Shown piece after piece: positions 8,105-19,215 of a stretch of DNA of 64,000 bases. Within the stretch, counting starts at the first letter, position 1, and each line of letters starts with the position of its first letter. The DNA is from CAWATZ01 sp963784995. Its GTDB lineage: Bacteria; Planctomycetota; Planctomycetia; Gemmatales; Gemmataceae. Location: contig CAWATZ010000012.1 in NCBI GenBank assembly GCA_963784995.1, positions 532,162 through 596,161 of the forward strand, read 5' to 3'. The notes beneath the pieces were generated by a model. That model saw only the letters and a program-made list of their open reading frames with translations, had not been told where the DNA came from and did not search any database. Made by a program: the position numbers and the translations under genes.

Positions 8105-10024
8105 ATGTCCACGCCTCACCAGATCCTGAGCGACCGTTTTGGCCTGGAGCGCTTCCGTCCCGGTCAGGAAGAGGTGATCGGCCATCTGCTGGCCGGCCGC
8201 TCCGCCGTCGCCTGCTTTCCCACGGGCGGCGGCAAGTCGCTGTGCTACCAGCTGCCGGCCCTGCTGCTGCCGGGCCTGACCCTGGTGGTGTCGCCGCTGC
8301 TGGCCCTGATGAAAGAGCAGATCGACCGTCTCCAGAAGCTGGAAGTCGCCGCCGAACGGCTCGACTCGACCTGCGAGGTCGCCGACCTGACGCGCATCAC
8401 TCAGGCCCTCCGCGCCGGCAAGCTCTGCTTGCTCTACGTCTCCCCCGAACGCTTCAACAACGAGCGTTTCCGGGCCCAGCTGCAGGGAGTGCGTATCTCG
8501 CTCTTCGCCGTCGATGAGGCGCATTGCATCTCGGAATGGGGCCACAATTTCCGTCCCGATTATCTCAAGCTGGCCCAGTTCGCCAAACGCTACGGCGCCG
8601 AGCGCGTGCTGGCCCTGACCGCCACGGCCACGCCGCAGGTCATTTCGGACGTTTGCGCGGGCTTTGGCATCGAGCCGAAGTGCGTCGTCCGCACGGGCTT
8701 CCACCGCTCCAACCTGAGCCTGCACACCACCCCCGTCCAGACGGATCAACGCGACGCCTTGCTGGTCGAGCGCCTCAAAAAGATGGGGCCGGGCGCCGTC
8801 ATCGTCTACGTGACGCTGCAGAAAACGGCCGAGAAAGTGGCGGCCTGTCTGAAGGCAGCCGGTTTGCCGGCCGACTTCTACCACGCGGGCATGGAAACCG
8901 AGGATCGCGTGCGGGTGCAGGAATGGTTCTCAAACAGTACCCACGCCATCGTCGTTGCGACGATCGCGTTTGGCATGGGGATCGACAAGGCCGACATCCG
9001 GGCGGTCTACCATTACAACCTGCCCAAGAGCCTGGAGAACTGGTCGCAGGAGATCGGCCGGGCCGGCCGCGACGGCCTGCCGGCCCACTGCGAGGTGCTG
9101 GCCTGTCCCGAGGACATGATCCCGCTGGAAAACTTTGTCTATGGCGACACGCCGTCCGCCGTGGCCGTCCGCAGCCTGGTCCAGCACATCTTCGGCCTCG
9201 GGCCCGAGTTCGACGTCAGCCTCCACGAGCTGGCCGGCGATCACGACATCCGGCCGCTGGTGCTGAACACCCTGCTGACCTATCTGGAACTGGACGGCTA
9301 CCTGGAGGCGGAAACTCCGGTATTCTCGGCCTACAAGTTCCAGCCGCTCCTGCCTTTCCCGGAGATCCTGCAGCGCTTCGACACCGCCCGGCAGACGTTC
9401 CTCAACGAGCTGTTCCGGCTGGCGACCCAGGCCAAGGTCTGGTACACGCTCGACCTGGAGCGAGCCATGAAGGCAACCGGCTCGCCAAGGGACCGCATCG
9501 TGCGGGCCCTGGACTACCTCAAGGAGAAGGAACTGCTGAAGGTCGAGGCCAGCGATACCCGGCATCGCTATCGCCGGCTGCGTCAGCCCGAGGACCTGAA
9601 CGCCCTGGCCGGCGAACTGCTGTACCGCACCCGGGAGCGCGAGCAGCGCGAGATCCAGCGGCTGAGGCAGGTGCTGGAGGTGATCGAACACGACGGCTGC
9701 CAGACCTCGCGCCTGGGTCATCATTTCGGCGAGGCCCTGGCTCAGCCCTGTGGCCGCTGCAGCTGGTGCCTGACCGGCCGCAAGCCGGTCCGGCTGCCGG
9801 CCCGCACCTGTCCATCGATCCCGGCCGACCTCGCCAGGCAGCTCAGCCCGCTGTGGCAGCAGCATTCCGAGGTGCTGTGCGATCCGCGCACGCTGACGCG
9901 CTTCCTGTGTGGCCTGACCAGCCCGCGTCTGACACGCGACAAGCTGGCCAAAGAGAAGCTGTTTGGGGTCCTGGACGAGGTGCCGTTCGCCCGCGTGCTG
10001 GCCTGGGCGGAGACCCTGGCCTGA
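8105..10024 (+). CDS. recQ: ATP-dependent DNA helicase RecQ family
   Basis: 3'-5' superfamily 2 helicase acting in recombination and fork repair. 639 aa from the ATG at 8105. Motif 0 is FGLERFRPGQEEVI, Walker A is FPTGGGKSLCYQLPAL, Walker B is FAVDEAHCISEWGHNFRPDY, motif III is LALTATATP, and the second RecA domain has IVATIAFGMGIDKADIR and QEIGRAGRDG. The RecQ zinc site is visible near residues 535-560 (DGCQ...CGRCSWC). No HRDC domain is apparent. Confidence 0.93.
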   Translation: MSTPHQILSDRFGLERFRPGQEEVIGHLLAGRSAVACFPTGGGKSLCYQLPALLLPGLTLVVSPLLALMKEQIDRLQKLEVAAERLDSTCEVADLTRITQALRAGKLCLLYVSPERFNNERFRAQLQGVRISLFAVDEAHCISEWGHNFRPDYLKLAQFAKRYGAERVLALTATATPQVISDVCAGFGIEPKCVVRTGFHRSNLSLHTTPVQTDQRDALLVERLKKMGPGAVIVYVTLQKTAEKVAACLKAAGLPADFYHAGMETEDRVRVQEWFSNSTHAIVVATIAFGMGIDKADIRAVYHYNLPKSLENWSQEIGRAGRDGLPAHCEVLACPEDMIPLENFVYGDTPSAVAVRSLVQHIFGLGPEFDVSLHELAGDHDIRPLVLNTLLTYLELDGYLEAETPVFSAYKFQPLLPFPEILQRFDTARQTFLNELFRLATQAKVWYTLDLERAMKATGSPRDRIVRALDYLKEKELLKVEASDTRHRYRRLRQPEDLNALAGELLYRTREREQREIQRLRQVLEVIEHDGCQTSRLGHHFGEALAQPCGRCSWCLTGRKPVRLPARTCPSIPADLARQLSPLWQQHSEVLCDPRTLTRFLCGLTSPRLTRDKLAKEKLFGVLDEVPFARVLAWAETLA

Positions 10025-10107
10025 CCGGACTGCACTCCCCTCTCCCACAAAGGGAAAGGGGAGAAAGAGGGTTTGTCCGCTGGCCTTTTGCGAGGAACCG
10101 CTTCTTC

Positions 10108-10968
10108 ATGTCCACCGCGCGCTGCCCGCATTGTGAGGTCCTTTTCAGCGTTGTGGCAGCGCAGAACCAGCGTTGCGGCGCTTGCGGCGGCGTGCTGTCC
10201 TCCAACGTCCAGACCGCGCCCACTCCCTCGACTCCGACAGCGATTGTCCCGGCCGAGGCGGTGCCTCGCAGGACTGTACCGGACGAGGAGGTGACGGACC
10301 CGCGCCGTTCGGGCGACTGGTCGGTGGTGCGTGGCGGGCTGGGCCTGCTGGCCGCGGGACTGGGTCTTTCCCTGATCTGCCAGGTGGGTGGCAGCATCCT
10401 GAACGTGGTGCTGGCGTCGCTGCAGATGCAGGAGGCCGTCTTGGCCGTGCAGGCGCTGGCCCAGCTCGGGGAAGGGGCGGCGGCCATCATCTTGCTGGTG
10501 GGTCTGATCCAGACCGTGCTGGCACCCCGACAGTCCGGTCTGCTCGGGCTGGGCGTGGCCGCTCTGCTCTGCTCGCTGGGCGCGGCCGGCGTGCTGGGTG
10601 CCGTGCTGTTCGATTTGCTCCCGGCCCATCTGGTGCGAGTCAGCGGGCTGCTGCCGTTCGTTGCCGCGCTGCTCTTCTTCCTCTATCTCAATGCCGTCGC
10701 GCGCACCTTTGGCTCCTGGGGGCTGGGAATGGCGTTCATCGCCTGGTTCGGCACCGCGACGGTCCTTGGGATTGCCCTGGTTGGGATACTGTTGCTCCTG
10801 TTCGAGCTGCCGCAGCTTCCGCTGTTCAACCGCTTGCAAGGGTTGTTCGGCGACCGGCTTGTCCCGCTGGCCGGCTGCCTTGGGCTGTTCGCCGCCTGGT
10901 TGGGGATGTCGGTCTGGCTGATTTACCTGGTCAACCGCCTGCGCGCCCTCATCCCGGCCCAGCAGTAG
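10108..10968 (+). CDS. zinc-ribbon polytopic membrane protein
   Basis: 286 aa from the ATG at 10108 (MSTARCPHCEVLFSV). The N-terminal 30 residues form a CPHC...CGAC zinc ribbon. A Thr/Pro-rich linker and then about six hydrophobic segments follow (for example GGLGLLAAGLGLSLICQVG and VLGIALVGILLLLFELP), so the protein is probably an inner-membrane protein with a cytosolic zinc-binding head. I do not recognise a functional family. A short G/C-rich hairpin lies in the gap after recQ. Confidence 0.75.
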   Translation: MSTARCPHCEVLFSVVAAQNQRCGACGGVLSSNVQTAPTPSTPTAIVPAEAVPRRTVPDEEVTDPRRSGDWSVVRGGLGLLAAGLGLSLICQVGGSILNVVLASLQMQEAVLAVQALAQLGEGAAAIILLVGLIQTVLAPRQSGLLGLGVAALLCSLGAAGVLGAVLFDLLPAHLVRVSGLLPFVAALLFFLYLNAVARTFGSWGLGMAFIAWFGTATVLGIALVGILLLLFELPQLPLFNRLQGLFGDRLVPLAGCLGLFAAWLGMSVWLIYLVNRLRALIPAQQ

Positions 10969-11043
10969 GCAAGGCGGTTGCCGCTCGTCATGGTTCAGTC
11001 TGGATGCCATCCTCGACTTGCTCCATCTGCAAAGGGACGAGCA

Positions 11044-11865
11044 TCAGGCTGACGCCGCCCCGCTCGTCAGTCGCCGCAATGCGCCCAGTCCCAGCTCGGC
11101 GACCGAGGAGCAGCGTGCCTCCCACAGCGTCGGGTTCATCAGCTCCAGCGACACCCAGCCCTCATACCCCACGGCCCGCAGGTGCTGCATGATCGGCCCC
11201 AGCTGAAAGTCGCCCTCTCCAGGCAAGATCCGGTCGGCGTCGGTGGCCAGCTCGCGCGGCACCCCGGCCAGGTCGCACACCTGGACGTGGGCCAGGTTGT
11301 CTCGCGTCAGCAAGTCAAGATCCTCCAGCTTGCTCGGCCCGGTGTAATAGTGAAAACAATCCAGGACCACTCCGACGTTGGGCTCGCCACTGGCCGTGAT
11401 CAGTGACACTGCCGTGTCCAGGCTGGCGCAGAAGGTGCTCTGACCGCGAAATTCCAGGCCAAGCCGGACGTTGAACCCCGCCGCCCACTGGGCCGCCTGC
11501 CGCAGCGACACCACGGCACGCTGCAGGCTCACCGCCTCGACCTTCTCGACAAAGTCGGCCACCACCAGCAAAGTCGGAATACCGAACGCCGAACACAGGT
11601 CGAGCCGGCGCCTGAAATGATCGTAATGGGCCCGCCGCTGCTCTCCCTGCGACAGCAGCAAGCCGCCCTGGTACGCGGCCGCGGCCAGGGTCATTTGCCG
11701 GTCCTCCAGCAGCTGGCGCGTGTCGGCCGGGGAGTGCTGTTCCAGGTGCGTTTCCAGCTTGGTCAGCCAGACTTCCATCGCCGGACAGCCGCCGTCGGCG
11801 TAGCCGGCCACGTCCTCGGCAAAGGAACTGGTCAGGGTCGTCGCCTCGCTGATGCAGAGTTTCAT
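11044..11865 (-). CDS. sugar phosphate isomerase/epimerase-like TIM barrel
   Basis: 273 aa from the ATG at 11865, preceded by GGAAAGGAC. Cytosolic, without a signal peptide. The xylose-isomerase-like/AP-endonuclease-2 fold is indicated by LGLEFRG, NVGVVLDCFHYYTGPSKLEDL, LAHVQVCDLAG, ILPGEGDFQLGPIMQHLRAVGYEGWVSLEL, which carry the Glu, Asp, His and Glu metal ligands usual in this superfamily. Substrate is not deducible; a myo-inositol/keto-sugar isomerase role would be typical. Divergent from the lipoprotein at 12016. Confidence 0.85.
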   Translation of the reverse strand: MKLCISEATTLTSSFAEDVAGYADGGCPAMEVWLTKLETHLEQHSPADTRQLLEDRQMTLAAAAYQGGLLLSQGEQRRAHYDHFRRRLDLCSAFGIPTLLVVADFVEKVEAVSLQRAVVSLRQAAQWAAGFNVRLGLEFRGQSTFCASLDTAVSLITASGEPNVGVVLDCFHYYTGPSKLEDLDLLTRDNLAHVQVCDLAGVPRELATDADRILPGEGDFQLGPIMQHLRAVGYEGWVSLELMNPTLWEARCSSVAELGLGALRRLTSGAASA

Positions 11866-12015
11866 CTTGTCCTTTCCTTCCGGCACAACCGGCGTATCGC
11901 GAGAAGCTTCCGGCAACACACCGCAACCCGGACGGGAAAAGCCCCAAGAGCGGTTCCCCGGCCGGTCGATGGAAACGGTACTCACACTCCTGATTTTACC
12001 CACGGATGTCCTCGG

Positions 12016-12696
12016 ATGGCCGCGGCTTACTCTGCTTTGCTCCTGGTCGCCTGCTCCGTTGCTCCCCTGGAAGTTCCTCCACCGGCTTGCCCTCCCCACG
12101 CGGTCGAGCAACCCTCCCTGTCGCTCAATCGGGAACAGTACGTCCCCCACGAAGGGGACATGATCTTCTTCACCTACTACAAGAAGATCTGGTATTACGT
12201 GTTCAAGATGGGCCATACCGGCCCGCCCTATCACGTCGCCCTGGTGGTCAGGACGCCCGAAGGCGAGCTGAAACTGCTCGAAACCGGTTCCCTGGACCCG
12301 ACCAACGTCCAGCTGGTGGACATCATGCCCCGGGTGCTTGAGTACAAGGGGATTGTGGCCGTGCGCTCCCTCTGCAAGCCGGTGACCCCGGAGCAATCGC
12401 GGAAGATGACCTGCTTCTCGCATTGGCAGCTGGGCAAACCCTTTGCCAAGAAACGGCTGGTCTACGATGCCGTCTGCGAGCACAAGATCAGTGTGCGCGA
12501 TTTCCAGGCCGGCTGCACCATCTCGACCGATCACGACGATTGGTTTTGCTCCGAGCTGGTGACCACCGTCCTGTTTGAAGGCGGTTTGCTGCCAATCGAA
12601 CTGCTGATTCCGTACGCTCCTTATCCTCAGGACCTGTATCTCAGTTGCCCCCGGTCGATCGACCCGTGGTATGGGCCGCCGATCCAGCTGAATTAG
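12016..12696 (+). CDS. lipoprotein with permuted NlpC/P60-like (YiiX-type) papain fold
   Basis: 226 aa from the ATG at 12016. The first residues (MAAAYSALLLVACS) end in a lipobox-like LVAC, suggesting a lipoprotein, although the usual positive N-terminal charges are missing. The pattern HEGDMIFF...GHTGPPYHVALVV...DDWFCSELVTTVLF matches the YiiX/permuted NlpC-P60 group, with His of PYHVAL and Cys of FCSELV as likely catalytic residues. Members cleave cell-wall peptides or lipid/amide bonds; the actual substrate is unknown. The start is moderately sure. Confidence 0.7.
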   Translation: MAAAYSALLLVACSVAPLEVPPPACPPHAVEQPSLSLNREQYVPHEGDMIFFTYYKKIWYYVFKMGHTGPPYHVALVVRTPEGELKLLETGSLDPTNVQLVDIMPRVLEYKGIVAVRSLCKPVTPEQSRKMTCFSHWQLGKPFAKKRLVYDAVCEHKISVRDFQAGCTISTDHDDWFCSELVTTVLFEGGLLPIELLIPYAPYPQDLYLSCPRSIDPWYGPPIQLN

Positions 12697-12720
12697 CGGA
12701 CCGTGATTTGTCCGGACTGA

Positions 12721-12884
12721 CACAAGCCCGAAGCGCCAGCGCCGGGATCCGACGTCTCCCGGCGCTGGCGCTTTGGGCTTGTGTGCGGTCCCGGCGCTGG
12801 CGCTTCGGGCTTGTGTGCGGTCCCGGCGCTGGCGCTTCGGGCTTGTGGGCGGTCCCGGCGCTGGCGCTTCGGGCTTGTGGGATC
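12721..12884. repeat. 32-bp tandem repeat (4 copies) preceded by one inverted copy
   Basis: Four direct copies start at 12757, 12789, 12821 and 12853 (period exactly 32), each carrying a CCCGGCGCTGGCGCTT core followed by GGGCTTGT. A single inverse copy at about 12721-12747 makes a large hairpin with the first. It fills the gap between the lipoprotein gene and the next start. A related inverted pair occurs at 22670-22724. Confidence 0.9.
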
Positions 12885-12960
12885 GTCCCTCTTTTCAGGG
12901 CGCGATCTGTTCGCTATGATCGGCACAGACCCCAAACTCCACCCTGCGAGGATTGACCCC

Positions 12961-13902
12961 ATGACCGAGCCGTTGACGCGCCGTTCGTTTCTGACTGCCG
13001 CTGCCGGGGGAGCCGGCCTGGCCTGTGCCGCGGCCACGGCACCGGCCGCCGAGCCGAAGTCGGCCGAGTTGGGCTTCAGCTTCAATACCAGCACCATCCG
13101 CGGCCAGAAGGTGCCCATCGTCAAGGAGGTCGAGATTGCTGCCCGGGCCGGCTACCACGCCATTGAACCGTGGATCGCCGAGCTGGAACAGTACGTCAAG
13201 GAGGGCGGCGACCTCAAAGACCTGGGCAAGCGCATCCGCGATCAGGGGCTGACCGTGGAAAGCTCGATCGGCTTTGCCGAATGGATCGTGGATGACGCCG
13301 CCCGGCGGAAGAAGGGCCTGGAGCAGGCTCGCCGGGACATGGACCTGGTGCGGCAGATCGGCGGCAAACGCATCGCCGCCCCGCCAAAGGGTGCGACCGA
13401 GCAGGGCGGTCTGGATCTTCTCAAGGTCGCCGAGCGCTACCGGGCCCTGCTGGAGATCGGCCAGCAGATCGGCGTCACGCCGCAGGTGGAGGTCTGGGGC
13501 TTCTCCAAAACACTCAACCGATTGGGCGAGACGGTACAGGTCGCGATGGAGAGCGGGCATCCGCAAGCCTGCGTTCTCGCCGACGTCTACCATCTGTACA
13601 AGGGCGGCTCCGGCTTCACCGGGCTGAAGCTGCTCGGCCCCCCCGCCATGCAGATCTTCCACCTGAACGATTACCCGGCCCACCCGGACCGGGCCAACAT
13701 CAAAGACGAGCATCGGGTCTATCCCGGCGATGGCGTCGCGCCCCTGGTGCAACTGCTGCGCGATCTGCGGGCGCTGGGGTTCCTGGGCTTCCTGTCGCTG
13801 GAGCTGTTCAACAAAGATTACTATAAGCAGGATCCGCAGGAGGTGGCCACGACCGGACTGAAGAAAATGAAGGCGGTGGCACAGGCCAGCCTGGCGCCGT
13901 AG
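12961..13902 (+). CDS. Tat-exported sugar phosphate isomerase/epimerase-like protein
   Basis: 313 aa from the ATG at 12961. A twin-arginine signal (TRRSFLTAAAGGAGLACAAA) directs a folded TIM barrel to the periplasm. Body motifs of the xylose-isomerase-like family are EIAARAGYHAIEPW, TPQVEVWGFSKTLNRLGE, VLADVYHLYKGGSGF, IFHLNDYPAHP and YPGDGVAPLVQLLRDLRALGFLGFLSLELF. The conserved Glu, Asp, His and Glu ligands are present. Planctomycetes encode many of these beside DUF1080 genes, and a role in periplasmic sugar (3-keto-sugar) breakdown is inferred. Confidence 0.87.
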   Translation: MTEPLTRRSFLTAAAGGAGLACAAATAPAAEPKSAELGFSFNTSTIRGQKVPIVKEVEIAARAGYHAIEPWIAELEQYVKEGGDLKDLGKRIRDQGLTVESSIGFAEWIVDDAARRKKGLEQARRDMDLVRQIGGKRIAAPPKGATEQGGLDLLKVAERYRALLEIGQQIGVTPQVEVWGFSKTLNRLGETVQVAMESGHPQACVLADVYHLYKGGSGFTGLKLLGPPAMQIFHLNDYPAHPDRANIKDEHRVYPGDGVAPLVQLLRDLRALGFLGFLSLELFNKDYYKQDPQEVATTGLKKMKAVAQASLAP

Positions 13903-13911
13903 TGCTGCCTT

Positions 13912-13979
13912 CCCCAACGAGCCGCCGGGTTTATCCCGGCGGACCAGACCGCCGGGATAAACCCGGCGGCTCGTTGGGG
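13912..13979. repeat. perfect palindrome, 31-bp stem
   Basis: Arms 13912-13942 and 13949-13979 are exact reverse complements with a 6-base loop. It lies between converging genes (stop at 13902, minus-strand stop at 14008), so it may serve as a bidirectional terminator. Confidence 0.92.
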
Positions 13980-14007
13980 AGCGAGTAAGGGCTGTATCCG
14001 ATAGGTC

Positions 14008-14898
14008 TCAGCTCGCGAACACCCGATCCATCCGCTGGGAAAGGTCCTTCAGCGCGTCGGCATCCGCGGACTGGTCCCCTCGCTGTTCCGAGATTCCCCA
14101 CCCCGTGTAGCCCACGTCATCGAGCGCCTTCATGATCGCCGGCCAGTTGTTGTCGCCATCGAAGAACTTCACGCGAAAGTCCTTGGTCTTGCTGTACTCC
14201 TTGATGTGCAGCTTCAGGATGCGCTTGCCCAGCACCGGAATCCAGGTTTCGGGCGGACTGAACTTGACCACGTTGCCGATGTCGAAGTGCCAGCCGACCA
14301 TCGGAGAATCGATCGCGTCGAGGAAATCCCTGGCCTGCTCCACCTTGGTGATGAAGTTGTTCCAGACGTTCTCAATGGCGATCTTGACGTTCAGGTCCTG
14401 GGCCAGGGGAATGGCTTTCTTGATCTCGGTCACGGAGCGCTTGAAACAGTCGTCGTAGCTGACGTCCTTGTTGACGACTCCAGGAACCAGCAGCACCGAG
14501 GTGGCCGCGTAGCGTTTGGCGTCCTTGAGCGTTTGCAGCAGTGCTTCCAGGCCCAGCCGACGTTTCTTCTCGTCGGGATGAGAAAGCGGCAGCTGCCAGT
14601 GCTTGTCGCCGCAGACGCTGGCGGCCTTCAAGCCGGTCTCTTCCAGGGCCTTGACCACCTCGTCCTGAGGCATGTGGCTCATCGGCTCGACGCCCTCGAA
14701 GCCGGCCGCCTTGACGGCCTTGAACTTCTCCAGCACCGTCCCCTTGAAGCCGATGGTGGCGTACATGATGGCCTTGTGGATGTCGCGTTTCTTTGGCTGG
14801 GCAGGGGCCGCGATCAGGCCGGCCGGACTGAGGGCCGCTGCTGCCAGCACGCCGCTGGAGCATTTCAGGAAATCACGCCGGTTCCGCGCTTCTGTCAT
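14008..14898 (-). CDS. Tat-exported sugar phosphate isomerase/epimerase-like protein
   Basis: 296 aa. The N-terminus has the twin-arginine motif NRRDFLKCSSG and a hydrophobic stretch (VLAAAALSPAGLIAA). The TIM barrel is marked by FKAVKAAGFEGVEPMS, LNVKIAIENVWNNF, MVGWHFDIGNVVKF, ILKLHIKEYSKT and VGYTGWGISEQRG, giving the Glu/Asp/His/Glu metal site of the family. It is distinct in sequence from the protein at 12961 and is divergent from the DUF1080 gene, so a shared regulatory region of 155 bp is likely. Confidence 0.87.
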   Translation of the reverse strand: MTEARNRRDFLKCSSGVLAAAALSPAGLIAAPAQPKKRDIHKAIMYATIGFKGTVLEKFKAVKAAGFEGVEPMSHMPQDEVVKALEETGLKAASVCGDKHWQLPLSHPDEKKRRLGLEALLQTLKDAKRYAATSVLLVPGVVNKDVSYDDCFKRSVTEIKKAIPLAQDLNVKIAIENVWNNFITKVEQARDFLDAIDSPMVGWHFDIGNVVKFSPPETWIPVLGKRILKLHIKEYSKTKDFRVKFFDGDNNWPAIMKALDDVGYTGWGISEQRGDQSADADALKDLSQRMDRVFAS

Positions 14899-15053
14899 GG
14901 CGAGTCGTCCTCTGGGGGCGGTGTCGGGGTTGGATCGATGGACCTGCTGCGATTATAGGAAATCCACCCGGGGACTGGCCGACTTCGCCTCGGCGGAGTA
15001 TGATCGCTGCGAACCGACCCCTTGCTTGCGAGAACCCTCTTCAGGATCAAACC

Positions 15054-16403
15054 ATGCGAACGACACACCTACCCTCCCTCCTCTCCCGGAGCCTGCTCTT
15101 TCTCACCGTCGCGCTGACCGTGGCCAGCCCGACACGGGCCGATGAGCTGGTGCAGATCAAGGGCTTCACTCCCCTGTTCAACGGCAAGGACCTGACCGGC
15201 TGGCACGGCATGCCGGGCTTCGACCCGTACAAGCTGGCCGCGATGCCAGGCAACGAAGCCGTGGTCCTCGGCGGCCGGTGGATGGCCGACGCCCTCGCGC
15301 ACTGGAAGGTGGAGAACGGCGAACTGGTCAACGACGGCCACGGGGCCTACCTGACCACCGACAAGGACTACGGCGACATCGAGCTGCTGATCGAGTACAA
15401 GACGGTGCCCAAGGCCGACAGCGGCATCTACCTGCGAGCCACGCCCCAGGTGCAGATCTGGGACTACACCAAGGAGGGCGGCAAGTGGGACCTCGGCGCC
15501 GACAAGGGCAGCGGCGGCCTGTGGAACAACAGCAAAGGTGCCCCGGGCAAGGATCCGCTGGTCCTGGCCGACAAGCCGTTCGGCGAGTGGAACAAGTTCC
15601 GCATCCTCCAGGTTGGCGAGCGCGTCACCGTCTACCTCAACGGCAAGCTGGTGGTCGATCACGCCCGGCTGGAGAACTTCTGGAACCGCAAGCTGCCGCT
15701 CCTCCCGAAAGGCCCGATCCAGCTGCAGACCCACGGCGGCGAGATCCGCTGGCGGAACATTTTCATCCGCGAGATCCCCCCGGACGAGGCCAACGCCATG
15801 CTGCGCCGCCAGAAGAGCGGCGAGGGCTTCGTGGACGTCTTCAACGGCAAGGACTTCACCGGCTGGGCCGGGCCCGTGGACAACTATCAGGTCAAGGACG
15901 GGGCCATCGTCTGCAAGCCGAGCAAGGGCGGCACGATCTACACCAAGGAGCAGTACGGCGATTTCGTCGCCCGGCTGGAGTTCAAGCTGCCTCCGGGCGG
16001 CAACAACGGCCTGGCCATCCGCTATCCCGGCAGTGGCGACACGGCCTACGTCGGCATGTGCGAGCTCCAGGTGCTGGACGACACAGCCAAGGGGTACGCC
16101 AGGCTCGACCCCCGGCAGTACCACGGCTCGGCCTACGGCATGGTCGCCGCTCACCGCGGCTATCTGCGTCCGGTCGGCGAGTGGAACTTCCAGGAGGTGA
16201 CGGTCAAGGGTTCGACGATCAAGGTCGAGCTGAACGGCACGGTCATCCTCGATTGCGACCTGAGCAAGGTGACGGAGTACATGGCGAACAGCCAGCACCC
16301 GGGCAAGGACCGCACCGAGGGCCATTTCGGCTTTGCCGGCCACAACGATCCGGTCGCCTTCCGCAAAATCCAGATCAAGCGGCTGGACTCGAAAGGAAAG
16401 TGA
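15054..16403 (+). CDS. secreted double DUF1080 protein (3-keto-disaccharide hydrolase fold)
   Basis: 449 aa from the ATG at 15054, with a Sec signal peptide (SRSLLFLTVALTVASPTRA). Two DUF1080 (concanavalin-like jelly roll) domains are visible: residues about 30-245, beginning TPLFNGKDLTGWHG, and about 258-445, beginning VDVFNGKDFTGWAG. Each has the WKVENGELV / YQVKDGAIVCK and LLIEYK / ARLEFKLP strands. DUF1080 members include enzymes that hydrolyse 3-keto-glycosides. Its neighbours support a periplasmic sugar-degradation role. Confidence 0.9.
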   Translation: MRTTHLPSLLSRSLLFLTVALTVASPTRADELVQIKGFTPLFNGKDLTGWHGMPGFDPYKLAAMPGNEAVVLGGRWMADALAHWKVENGELVNDGHGAYLTTDKDYGDIELLIEYKTVPKADSGIYLRATPQVQIWDYTKEGGKWDLGADKGSGGLWNNSKGAPGKDPLVLADKPFGEWNKFRILQVGERVTVYLNGKLVVDHARLENFWNRKLPLLPKGPIQLQTHGGEIRWRNIFIREIPPDEANAMLRRQKSGEGFVDVFNGKDFTGWAGPVDNYQVKDGAIVCKPSKGGTIYTKEQYGDFVARLEFKLPPGGNNGLAIRYPGSGDTAYVGMCELQVLDDTAKGYARLDPRQYHGSAYGMVAAHRGYLRPVGEWNFQEVTVKGSTIKVELNGTVILDCDLSKVTEYMANSQHPGKDRTEGHFGFAGHNDPVAFRKIQIKRLDSKGK

Positions 16404-16411
16404 GGCGCCAC

Positions 16412-16753
16412 GTGACTGAACCTCTCCCCCGCACCATCGCCCGGCCGATGCAGTTCCAGAACGGCTGTGCCACAGGGTTCAGCCACCGCTGGCGCAACGG
16501 CCAGTATTGCACGATTCTGACCGAGGCTGGCCTGGTTGGCTGCGGCATCTACGACGTCAAGACGGCCGCGGAGTTCAGCCAGGCGGTGGCCATCGCCCGG
16601 GGCACGCCGCAGAAGCCGCTGGTCAACCCGGAAGACCTGCTGGACGCGAAGATCGTCGATGCCACGCCCCAGGCCAGGGAACTGGGCATCCGCATCGGCA
16701 TGACCGGCCGGGAGGCGGTCGAGCTGCTGCTGGCTGCCTCGGGCGGGGCGTGA
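16412..16753 (+). CDS. DUF1805 (YunC-like) protein
   Basis: 113 aa from a GTG eight bases after the DUF1080 stop, so probably in the same operon. The segments ILTEAGLVGCGIYDVKTAA, DLLDAKIVDATPQARELGI and IGMTGREAVELLL match the YunC/DUF1805 domain, whose function is not known. The protein is small, single-domain and cytosolic. Confidence 0.8.
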   Translation: MTEPLPRTIARPMQFQNGCATGFSHRWRNGQYCTILTEAGLVGCGIYDVKTAAEFSQAVAIARGTPQKPLVNPEDLLDAKIVDATPQARELGIRIGMTGREAVELLLAASGGA

Positions 16754-16767
16754 GGGGCAGGAACGCC

Positions 16768-16846
16768 AGGGCGAGCCGGGAGCGTTAGCTCCCGGATTCT
16801 CCGACGCAGCGGAAGAATCCGGGAGCTAACGCTCCCGGCTCGCCCT
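16768..16846. repeat. perfect palindrome, 33-bp stem
   Basis: Arms 16768-16800 and 16814-16846 are exact reverse complements around 13 bases. It begins 15 bp after the DUF1805 stop codon and may end that transcript. The rest of the gap to dnaK (about 16850-17050) holds no gene that I can support. Confidence 0.92.
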
Positions 16847-17014
16847 GTGGTTATCGCCTCTCGCGCTGGAATGGATCAGCCTGCCACTCTGGCCCGGCTG
16901 CCGTCCAATCGTTTTGTGTTGCTGCCATTGTGGCAGTGGATGTTCCGAATCCGCACAGTCGCGGATGTGCGGCATCGGCTTGTTCTGCTCCAAGTCCCTG
17001 TCAGTCAATCACTT

Positions 17015-17082
17015 GTGCCAGGGCAGCGCGATTGTGCGCCTCCTGGCACGTTAATTGCTTGGTAACATAGGCAGCTTATAAC
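17015..17082 (+). promoter_or_regulatory. hairpin and sigma-70-like promoter upstream of dnaK
   Basis: An inverted repeat GTGCCAGG / CCTGGCAC (17015-17022, 17042-17049) with an inner GCGC/GCGC pair is followed by TTGCTT (17055-17060), a 16-base spacer and TATAAC (17077-17082). This would give a leader of about 150 bases for dnaK. No CIRCE element is visible. The assignment is by eye only. Confidence 0.35.
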
Positions 17083-17238
17083 AGTATCCGGGAGGGTCGC
17101 TGCACCCAGGCGACAAGGACCGGCTTGACCGTCCGTTCTCTCGTGAGCGATAAAGAACAGGTCTGCGGCGGAGGTATAATTCCTCAGGGTTACCCAAGCG
17201 GGTTTCCCAAGCGGGCCTGTCAGAAAGGAGCACCACCA

Positions 17239-19215
<1,977 letters not shown>

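Noticed and set aside
8524..10107. Open plus-strand frame inside recQ running into the zinc-ribbon membrane gene
   Set aside because: It is a shifted frame of recQ; real coding in that frame begins only at 10108.
12721..12884. 32-bp tandem repeat as a CRISPR array
   Set aside because: Units are directly adjacent with no variable spacers.
17041..17238. CIRCE operator upstream of dnaK
   Set aside because: No TTAGCACTC-N9-GAGTGCTAA-like inverted repeat is present; only an unrelated hairpin is.
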